From IMG/VR virus record IMGVR_UViG_3300006920_000270, positions 1-22,748 of that record: a stretch of DNA of 22,748 nucleotides; one strand, 5' to 3'. Source of the DNA: a virus. The translations under genes and the position numbers were made by a program. The notes beneath the pieces were generated by a model that did no database searches, had not been told where the DNA came from, and was given only the letters and a program-made list of their open reading frames with translations. Positions 14,368 through 20,798 of this stretch are shown one piece after another. The first letter of the stretch is position 1, and every line of letters begins with the position of its first letter.

Positions 14368-16256
14368 TATACAAACGAAAATTCGTGTTTAGTGATTCCA
14401 TTGTGCGTGAAGGATACTGATTTCTGAGTGGTTGTATGCGGGTAAAACGCCGCCTCGAAAAGCCCCTTGGACTCTCCTGTCCCCTCTAGAAGCAAACAGT
14501 TTTCGATCTCTTTATCGTATTTTAAAATTTTAAATACATAGGGGCTATCCTCAATGAATTCGAAATATTCTGGGCTTGTGAAAAAATAAATATTATAATC
14601 TGAATACAATTTTTTAAATCTTTTCATTAGAGAGTTAACCAATAAAACATCGACTGCGGATTGAGGGAGTATGACAGCTATTCTAGAGCCACTATCTTCC
14701 TCACCAAGTAAATCTTCTAGAGAGGGAGCTTTATACTTTTGAATCTGCTGTTTAGCTATATTTTTAAAATGGCTAATTATCTGCTCTGGTTTTTCCCCCG
14801 ACTGAATTTTTTCTATCCAGTGCTTTACTCCAGTTGAGTTCTTATCGACATCTTCATCTAGAATGTTTTTATACAAGCTGATCAAGAAGTCCTCTTTGTT
14901 GTCGTAAGATCCAACTTCATAGTCTGGATTGTAATCTCTATGTTTTGAATCATAGTCGTAATCAACAGATGGCATATTATCAATAATCTCCTCCAGCTTC
15001 TTACCAATGACTTCAACAGAAAAATTATCAATCACCCATTGACGAGCGATTTTACCCATCTCACTTTTTTGTGAAGATGGCATCGCATGAACCTTTTCAA
15101 TCTGATTAGCGATTGAGTTCGCGCAAGTTGAAGCTTTGATAAATTGCGTCCCGGGTTCTCTATACTCACTCCAGTTAAGAGGGATACCCCCGCTTTCTTC
15201 AGTGCAGTTGTCTACCCCACATGAGTAGTCAGTCACTAAAGTCACAAGCTCCGTCAGTTTAGCCTCTTGGATTGGTATTTCCTGCCCACCACTGGTGAAT
15301 GGATGACAGTATAAATCCATAAGATTATAAATTTCATTCAACTGTTTTTCACTTACTCCTTTTCGAGTATTCGTTGTATTTACAGTCTCTTTTGAGCCGC
15401 AATTCCGACAATCTTTTTTCTGGCCTTGATAAGGTGAAATATGATAAGATCCACAATTAGAGCAAACGTATGTAGTAAGGATATCTGACCTATCTATGCC
15501 TTTTTCAGAGATTAATTTATTGATGTCCCACCCTTCCAACCAATGAGTATGTAAAAGAAGCTTAGCGTTAGAATCTGGGTTTTTACTTTTAAAAATTTTA
15601 AAACCTTCTAGCAGGTTAGGTACAGATTTACGCAGTTGATTCCTGAAAACAAAACCAATAATAAATTCATCAGATAAGCCGTAACGCTCTCGTAAATTTT
15701 TACGTTTGTCATCTGACAATCGTGTAAAATTATCATGCTCTAACGATCCTTTAAGAGTTTTTACATGATTGTAGCCTATCTCATTCATCGCCTTTTCAGC
15801 GAAAGAAGCCCAAACATAGTAGTTCTTAGTTTTTGGCGCGTATTCAATAGCTTGGGACAAAATTGGTAGACTATCTAAAGTAGTCCAAATCATGCAATTA
15901 ATTTTATTCCACCAAGGCTTCAGATGATAATTTTGAAACGCCCAAATATCCTCCATCCCAATGTATACATCAGGCTTGAAATCTTTCACTGCGCGATCAA
16001 CAGCAGACAAGCCATAACCTTCTGCCCTCTGACGCTCCTGATTCATTCCTGACAAGGTGGATTTTGATGGCATCGCCCCAACAGCTCGCCAAGGCATTAT
16101 AGATAATTGAGGATTAGACCACTCCAAACCATTAGCCAACTCGATTAATTCATACTTACCTGTATTCTGTAGGTAGCGCATGATATTCTTCTTATTCTTT
16201 CCAAAACCCGTAAAGGCTTTACAAGAATTAGAATGAATTAAAACTTTTTTCTTCAC
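14367..16256 (-). CDS. GT-B glycosyltransferase with zinc-ribbon insert, DUF4214-like domain and GT9 N-terminal half
   Basis: The 629-aa protein starts at a GTG that overlaps the previous stop (GTGA). Residues 1-430 form a GT4-like GT-B fold: KVLIHSN start, FVFRNQLRKS and LLLHTHW near 203-238, and GGQEIPIQEAKLTEL (323-337), equivalent to the ExxxxxxxE donor site. Inserted in it are four cysteines (265, 268, 283, 286) of a zinc ribbon. Residues about 454-500 match a DUF4214-type helical module (FLISLYKNILDEDVD, then W and IQSG). Residues about 523-629 begin a second Rossmann half (DVLLVNSLMKRFKKL) like the N-terminus of GT9 heptosyltransferases, and stop just where that fold should continue. 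The rest is in the next gene. Donor and acceptor are unknown. Confidence 0.82.
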   Translation of the reverse strand: MKKKVLIHSNSCKAFTGFGKNKKNIMRYLQNTGKYELIELANGLEWSNPQLSIMPWRAVGAMPSKSTLSGMNQERQRAEGYGLSAVDRAVKDFKPDVYIGMEDIWAFQNYHLKPWWNKINCMIWTTLDSLPILSQAIEYAPKTKNYYVWASFAEKAMNEIGYNHVKTLKGSLEHDNFTRLSDDKRKNLRERYGLSDEFIIGFVFRNQLRKSVPNLLEGFKIFKSKNPDSNAKLLLHTHWLEGWDINKLISEKGIDRSDILTTYVCSNCGSYHISPYQGQKKDCRNCGSKETVNTTNTRKGVSEKQLNEIYNLMDLYCHPFTSGGQEIPIQEAKLTELVTLVTDYSCGVDNCTEESGGIPLNWSEYREPGTQFIKASTCANSIANQIEKVHAMPSSQKSEMGKIARQWVIDNFSVEVIGKKLEEIIDNMPSVDYDYDSKHRDYNPDYEVGSYDNKEDFLISLYKNILDEDVDKNSTGVKHWIEKIQSGEKPEQIISHFKNIAKQQIQKYKAPSLEDLLGEEDSGSRIAVILPQSAVDVLLVNSLMKRFKKLYSDYNIYFFTSPEYFEFIEDSPYVFKILKYDKEIENCLLLEGTGESKGLFEAAFYPHTTTQKSVSFTHNGITKHEFSFV

Positions 16257-16738
16257 TTTCGCGACTTAATTTCTTCGTTTTTAGTCAGACGGAAGGCATA
16301 AATCTCTTGCAGGGCAAACCTAAAAAACTCAAGCAAGCAATAAGCTTCTGACATCTCCACCCCAATCCCAAACTTGTTGGTGGAGTTCCTAATAATGCCA
16401 AAAGAAAAAGCATTAGATCTCCCTTGTCTCTCCCAAGGCTTAAAAGAAATTTGAGTTTTATTGTCTTCATAGGAGTGATATGCAGAAAACTCTGTATATT
16501 TTTCAATCGCATGGATCAATCCCCCAATCTCAACCTCGTTAAGTTTGATAGAAATAGAAGCTTCTGGATTCTTTGAGTTTTGAGAAAAAGAGCCAGTCTT
16601 CTTATTGTTATCCCAAGAAAATTGTCTAACCGCCCTGACATAAACACAAGGTTCGCCTTTTTGATTAGCGCTACCGATATCGCAACTAAATGCGAACCCA
16701 GTATTTCTAGGGTTAGGTTTGTAAAGCTGAACAATCAT
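16253..16738 (-). CDS. Putative ssDNA-binding protein (PC4/Whirly-like pattern)
   Basis: The 161-aa protein begins MIVQLYKPNPRNTGFAFS and is made of beta strands with aromatic and basic residues (VRQFSWDNNKKTGSF, ISFKPWER), followed by one long C-terminal helix (EAYCLLEFFRFALQEIYAF). A mostly beta domain with a closing helix, and the phrase NKFGIGVEMSEAYCLLEF, resemble PC4/Whirly-type single-strand binding folds, where a beta surface binds DNA. No OB-fold signature is visible. I do not claim a family match. The position at the head of an operon that also holds a possible annealing protein fits a DNA-metabolism role. The ATG at 16738 has no Shine-Dalgarno; the 3' end overlaps the GTG of the glycosyltransferase. 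Confidence 0.65.
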   Translation of the reverse strand: MIVQLYKPNPRNTGFAFSCDIGSANQKGEPCVYVRAVRQFSWDNNKKTGSFSQNSKNPEASISIKLNEVEIGGLIHAIEKYTEFSAYHSYEDNKTQISFKPWERQGRSNAFSFGIIRNSTNKFGIGVEMSEAYCLLEFFRFALQEIYAFRLTKNEEIKSRK

Positions 16739-16774
16739 AAATGATGATACATGAAAGGGTTTATAATTGAATAA

Positions 16775-17845
16775 TTAATCTTTAACCCTTCTGTCAAAAA
16801 CAGGCTCTGTTATATTTCTTAATATAAATTCTCTATGTTCTTTGAAAATAGGTATCTTGCAAAGTCTTTTATAGCTTTGAGAAAAAGAGTCTATAATTTG
16901 AATTATAGTTTCTACCCTCATAGACTCGTAAACATAAACTTCTTTTAAATATTGTAGTAAATAGTATAAAGCCCTGCGCCTCAATTCTAGCTCATAATAA
17001 AGTTTATATAAATCTTGATTAAATTCTATTCCACACTTCTCTGAAGCTGTTTTTAAAAGTTTTTTTTCTAAGAACGTATTTAAACCATAAAATAAAACCA
17101 TATTTGCTATATCTGAGTAAATATGCCCCTTACATGCAAATCTTAAATCTTTAAATAGGAACTGATCTCCAGAAGTAAATATTGAGTTTTTACTCATATC
17201 TCCAAGGATATTCCCAGTATACAATTTAGGGAGCTTCTCTACACGATCTAATATCTCTGATTTGAGTTGATCTACAATTGTTTTACATTTTTCATAATCA
17301 GAATTATCTTGGATAAACTCTTTTTGATCTTCATCAAATATTTGATCCATGTCGGATTCCATAACAGACTCTTTGACGATAGTCTTATATAGAGTCCTGT
17401 AGTTTGAGTTAGAAGCGAAATCTGCATAGCAGTCGCAAAACAAAGTTAAATGACTAGATAGGATAGACCTGCCATAATCAAACAAAGATTCAGATAAATC
17501 CGACTCACAAAGCAGAAAACAAACTTTGTCACCCACTTTTATTGTATCGCTTTTTACATACTTCGGGGAGTATTGAGACTTGCATGATTTTACATTTTTG
17601 ATTTCTCTAAAAAAGTTTTTACTCTCATGATCTAGTGAAAATTTCAAATCAAACCCGCGAACATCGTCCTTTATAGTGTAAAAATCATAATCCTCTTCAA
17701 CATAAAGAAGGGAGGTTTTACTTTCAGGGGTTTTAATATCGCAAGAATCTAATATTTTAGAAACAATCTTGCGCTCTGCCTTACTAGGATTACTAGCAAC
17801 AGGCAAATTATATAACCTGTCCTTGAATATTGAATTAATGTTCAC
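16775..17845 (-). CDS. Protein-kinase-fold (APH-like) protein with degenerate catalytic loop
   Basis: The 356-aa protein starts at a GTG at 17845, directly after an extended -10 promoter. It follows the order of aminoglycoside phosphotransferase-like kinases: an N-lobe strand with Lys68 (FDLKFS) and a Glu-containing helix (FFREIKNVK, Glu81), a helical middle, then a catalytic-loop candidate GNILGDMSKNSIF with Asp216. The metal-binding position follows in FLFKDLRFACKGHIYSDIANMV, with Asp233 and the second Asp of the usual DLA motif. In classical enzymes the loop is HGDLxxxNIL; here the His is Leu and the Asn seems displaced by one. It may have altered or no catalysis. The C-terminal third is helical, rich in Leu, Tyr and Arg. 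I am fairly sure of the fold pattern, not of the substrate. Confidence 0.65.
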   Translation of the reverse strand: MNINSIFKDRLYNLPVASNPSKAERKIVSKILDSCDIKTPESKTSLLYVEEDYDFYTIKDDVRGFDLKFSLDHESKNFFREIKNVKSCKSQYSPKYVKSDTIKVGDKVCFLLCESDLSESLFDYGRSILSSHLTLFCDCYADFASNSNYRTLYKTIVKESVMESDMDQIFDEDQKEFIQDNSDYEKCKTIVDQLKSEILDRVEKLPKLYTGNILGDMSKNSIFTSGDQFLFKDLRFACKGHIYSDIANMVLFYGLNTFLEKKLLKTASEKCGIEFNQDLYKLYYELELRRRALYYLLQYLKEVYVYESMRVETIIQIIDSFSQSYKRLCKIPIFKEHREFILRNITEPVFDRRVKD

Positions 17846-17850
17846 AATGT

Positions 17851-17859
17851 ATTATAACA
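17851..17859 (-). promoter_or_regulatory. Extended -10 promoter of the kinase-like gene
   Basis: Read on the minus strand the bases are TGTTATAAT, a perfect extended -10 element. It follows directly on the T-tract of the terminator and lies five bases before the GTG start codon. No -35 is needed for an extended -10 and none is clear. The predicted transcript would start at or within a base or two of the GTG. Confidence 0.6.
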
Positions 17860-17886
17860 AAAACCCGCCCCTTTTAAAGGGACGGG
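17859..17886 (-). terminator. Rho-independent terminator of the replication/Clp operon
   Basis: On the minus strand CCCGTCCC and GGGGCGGG form an 8-bp stem with one G-T wobble, around the loop TTTAAAA, followed by TTTTT. The mirror image on the plus strand has a C-A mismatch and no T-tract, so this is a minus-strand terminator. It ends the operon whose last gene is the TM2 protein at 17922-18131. Confidence 0.85.
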
Positions 17887-17921
17887 TCTTGCGTTATGGC
17901 TACAAACTAATATTACCTATC

Positions 17922-18131
17922 CTAGTTTTTTACAACTAAACCTTGAGAGTCTTTAAACGACCCTACGGCGATCATGACAAGATCAATCGTCGCCCATATG
18001 CCTAGACCTCCAAGAGTCAAAAGAGACAGGATTCCTGTTCCAATTTTACCAACGTAAAATCTATGAACTCCAAATACTCCTAAAAAGAAGCATAACAACA
18101 ATGTTGGCACGAAGCCTTTTTCACTTTTCAT
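17922..18131 (-). CDS. TM2-domain membrane protein
   Basis: The 69-aa protein is one TM2 domain: first helix (about 8-24, VPTLLLCFFLGVFGVH), the signature GVHRFYVGKIGTG around residues 19-31, second helix (GILSLLTLGGLGIWATIDLVMI), and a short tail with the usual DSQG. TM2 proteins are small two-helix membrane proteins of mostly unknown function in bacteria and are sometimes carried by phages. It follows the 72-aa protein by 9 bases and is the last gene before a strong terminator. No Shine-Dalgarno is seen; the upstream bases are AT-rich (TTAATATT before the ATG). Confidence 0.85.
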   Translation of the reverse strand: MKSEKGFVPTLLLCFFLGVFGVHRFYVGKIGTGILSLLTLGGLGIWATIDLVMIAVGSFKDSQGLVVKN

Positions 18132-18140
18132 AATATTAAT

Positions 18141-18359
18141 TTATCGACGAACTTGACCAAAGGTACGAGAACCTGAACGCACTCCAGCGATACTAGTTTT
18201 CGATAAACGGCGGGTACGATTAAAATTGCGATCATAAATCACAATTGTTTGGTCTGTTTCAGATTGAAGCTGGGCGTTAAGGGATTCGCCCTGCTTGGTG
18301 TAAAGACCGAAAAAACGACCTTTTGAATTGCGAATAGCTTTAAGAACTGACTTACTCAT
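18141..18359 (-). CDS. Small basic protein, possibly SH3-like (WYL_2/DUF2693-type)
   Basis: The 72-aa, Arg- and Ser-rich protein begins MSKSVLKAIRNSKGRFFGLY and continues with short strands and turns, ending RSGSRTFGQVRR. The start, a short helix then GRFF and a strand, is similar to the small SH3-like phage proteins annotated as WYL_2/DUF2693, but my match covers only that part. High positive charge suggests nucleic-acid or ribosome contact. It lies 9 bases after the Clp-like gene and 9 bases before the TM2 gene. The start has no Shine-Dalgarno but has TAATAT six bases upstream. Confidence 0.65.
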   Translation of the reverse strand: MSKSVLKAIRNSKGRFFGLYTKQGESLNAQLQSETDQTIVIYDRNFNRTRRLSKTSIAGVRSGSRTFGQVRR

Positions 18360-18368
18360 GTTTGTATA

Positions 18369-20783
18369 TTAGTAGACTTTGATAGTCTTGTCAACAACTT
18401 TTAGTGACAATTTTTTGTTTTTTTCTTCATCCATCATAAATGAGGCTAATGGGAACTGAATTAGCTTCACAACTAGAGCTTTTATGTTCCTAGCATTTAG
18501 TTTTTTAGCTTTAATTTCCTCAACTAGAAACTTCTGGATTGCCTTCGGGACAGAAAGGTTAATACCTTTATCGGATAAGCGATTTTTAATCTTTTTTATT
18601 TCTACACCCACAATATTCGCCATGATCTCATCATTTAGTGTATTGAAGATTAGGGTGTTTTGTATTCTAGCTATTAGCTCTGGTCGTAGATATTTACTCA
18701 AACTTTCTTTATAAGAATCCTGCTCATTCTTTTCGGACATAAAGCCCATTGTGTTTTTTGTAGCTTCTTTGTGTCCAATGTTAGTCGTCATCACAATAAT
18801 GCATTTTGAGAAGTCGATACGTCTATTGAAGCTATCTGAAATGTAACCTTCGTCGAGTAGATGCAAGAGTAGGTCTAGAATTTTTGGATCACACTTCTCA
18901 ATCTCATCAAACAAGATGACAGAATTTGGATTGTCTATAACAAATTCACTTAGGATTCCCCCATCTTCATGACCAACATAACCAGCGTTTGCTCCAAGCA
19001 ATTTGGAGATACCAGTCTTATCTTGGTATTCACTCATGTTGATTTGAAGGAATGAATTCTTATTACCAAAAAAGTGTTTAGCGATATTCTTAGCTGTAAA
19101 TGTCTTGCCTACGCTAGTTGGGCCAACAAATAAGAAGTTAGCTAGAGGCTTGTTCGGGTCGTTTAATCCCACCTTCACAGAACAGAGGATATTGTAAATC
19201 CTGTCTAGAGCTTCGTCCTGACCAAAGATTTCCGACCGTATCTTCTTTTTGAAATTAGAAAAAGATTTGTTGCTTTCCCCAATTATTTTTTTGGGTATAC
19301 CCGTTTTCTTTTCAAAGACTTCAAGGATCTGATTCCTTGAAACTTTTCTTTTTTTATCTTCTTTATCTATATAAGAAACTAGATCTTTAATATATTCTTT
19401 AATTAATTGCCCCGATTCTTCCTCTGTATCTGAATCTTTGCCTTTTTCAGAAAATCTTTCTCTAATATTAGCTAAGTCTTCAGCGGGGTAGTCCTGCTCG
19501 ATTTTTGCTTTTGCTCCAACTTGGTCAATAACATCAAAAGCTTTTTCAGGAAACTTTTTATTTGATAAATAGATTTCACTTAGATCTAAGATGTCTTGGA
19601 TATTTCTTTTTGAGTATTTAACTTTGTGAAAATTTTCATAGTATGAGATGCTATTGTTGATCATAAGCTCTGTCTGATCTTTTGTTGGCTCTTTTACCTC
19701 AACCTTATCGAACCTTCTTTTAAGAGCGGGATCTTTACCAAAAGACTTTTCGTACTCTTTAAAGGTTGTGGCTCCTATACATTTAACTTCTCCTCTGGCA
19801 AGCGCGGGTTTAAGCATGTTTGAAGCATCTATGCCGTTCTCGCTGGAGTTGCCAGCGCCCATTAAGGTGTGAATCTCATCAATAAACAGAATTGCTTCAG
19901 GACGCATTTCAACGTCTTTGAGTAAACCTTTGAATCTTTCCTCAAACTGACCTCTGTATTGAGTGCCAGCAACCATAGACGCTATGTCAACGCTATACAC
20001 AGTACACAAGCTCATGTGGGCTGGGACTTCATCCCTAACTATTTTTTGAGCGAGACCTTCAGCAATCGCCGTTTTACCAACTCCAGAATCTCCCAGCAAT
20101 ATAGCATTGCTTTTGTTCTTTTTTGACAGGATCTCAATCAAACTATCTATCTCCTCATCTCTTGAGGTTATAGGCACTTGATTTTCCTGCATGGCTTGAT
20201 CATTAAGGTTTACGCAATACTCAGATAAAAATCCAGAAGGCTCATCACCCATAGATGTCTTAAGTAACTCTAAAAAATCTTTTGATTGTTTATCTTCAGG
20301 ATGAAAAGCTTCCGATTTAGGGATTACTAAATTAGCATCTATAATCAATTCAAGAAGTACTTCAGACATGCTCAAAACGTCACATAAATCTGATTGTATA
20401 CACTTGCAGAACTGGGATGATAAAATGCAGTAAAGTATGTGATCTACCCCAATGAAAAAATCTTCATTATCGTCAGCGAATGACTTAGCATCAGATATGA
20501 CATCATTTAGTTCAGAATGCCAAGCATTTTCGTTTTTGGATCTTAAGAAGTAACTGTCATTTTCAGTGCAGAAGCTTTTAAAATCTTTTACATATTCTTT
20601 AGATGAGTATTCAATACCTCTGCTTTCAAGCAGAAGTCGAACCCTGTCCGAAAGGTTACATAAGCATCCATAAAATAAGTGAGGTATCCTAATTAAAGCG
20701 TGGTCATTTGATCTGGCGAAAAGTTTAGCGTCCTTTATTGCTTTTTTTGCTTTGGGCGTGAGATTATAATCAGTTAGAGACAT
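18369..20783 (-). CDS. ClpA/ClpC-like AAA+ unfoldase
   Basis: This 804-aa protein has the full Hsp100 class I layout. Residues 1-155 are a Clp N domain with two repeats. The first AAA+ module has Walker A GDSGVGKT (near 231), pore loop GTQYRGQFEERF, Walker B ILFIDEIH (near 298) and an arginine-finger region LKRRFD. The second has Walker A GPTSVGKT (near 554), pore loop GYVG, Walker B VILFDEIE (near 619) and a sensor-2 Arg (NARNIKAL). The linker is short and lacks the long ClpB M-domain, so ClpA/ClpC is the closest type. At the place where ClpA has its IGL ClpP-docking loop this protein has MGF (near 677). It probably unfolds proteins and may feed host ClpP. A TATAAT hexamer lies 8 bases before the ATG. 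It follows the polymerase by 15 bases. Confidence 0.93.
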   Translation of the reverse strand: MSLTDYNLTPKAKKAIKDAKLFARSNDHALIRIPHLFYGCLCNLSDRVRLLLESRGIEYSSKEYVKDFKSFCTENDSYFLRSKNENAWHSELNDVISDAKSFADDNEDFFIGVDHILYCILSSQFCKCIQSDLCDVLSMSEVLLELIIDANLVIPKSEAFHPEDKQSKDFLELLKTSMGDEPSGFLSEYCVNLNDQAMQENQVPITSRDEEIDSLIEILSKKNKSNAILLGDSGVGKTAIAEGLAQKIVRDEVPAHMSLCTVYSVDIASMVAGTQYRGQFEERFKGLLKDVEMRPEAILFIDEIHTLMGAGNSSENGIDASNMLKPALARGEVKCIGATTFKEYEKSFGKDPALKRRFDKVEVKEPTKDQTELMINNSISYYENFHKVKYSKRNIQDILDLSEIYLSNKKFPEKAFDVIDQVGAKAKIEQDYPAEDLANIRERFSEKGKDSDTEEESGQLIKEYIKDLVSYIDKEDKKRKVSRNQILEVFEKKTGIPKKIIGESNKSFSNFKKKIRSEIFGQDEALDRIYNILCSVKVGLNDPNKPLANFLFVGPTSVGKTFTAKNIAKHFFGNKNSFLQINMSEYQDKTGISKLLGANAGYVGHEDGGILSEFVIDNPNSVILFDEIEKCDPKILDLLLHLLDEGYISDSFNRRIDFSKCIIVMTTNIGHKEATKNTMGFMSEKNEQDSYKESLSKYLRPELIARIQNTLIFNTLNDEIMANIVGVEIKKIKNRLSDKGINLSVPKAIQKFLVEEIKAKKLNARNIKALVVKLIQFPLASFMMDEEKNKKLSLKVVDKTIKVY

Positions 20784-20791
20784 TATATATT

Positions 20792-20797
20792 ATTATA
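20792..20797 (-). promoter_or_regulatory. -10-like hexamer before the Clp-like gene
   Basis: TATAAT on the minus strand lies eight bases before the ATG at 20783, in the 15-base gap after the polymerase stop. It may allow separate expression of the unfoldase. No clear -35 is present, and the gap is so AT-rich that a chance match is quite possible. Confidence 0.3.
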
Positions 20798-20798
20798 C

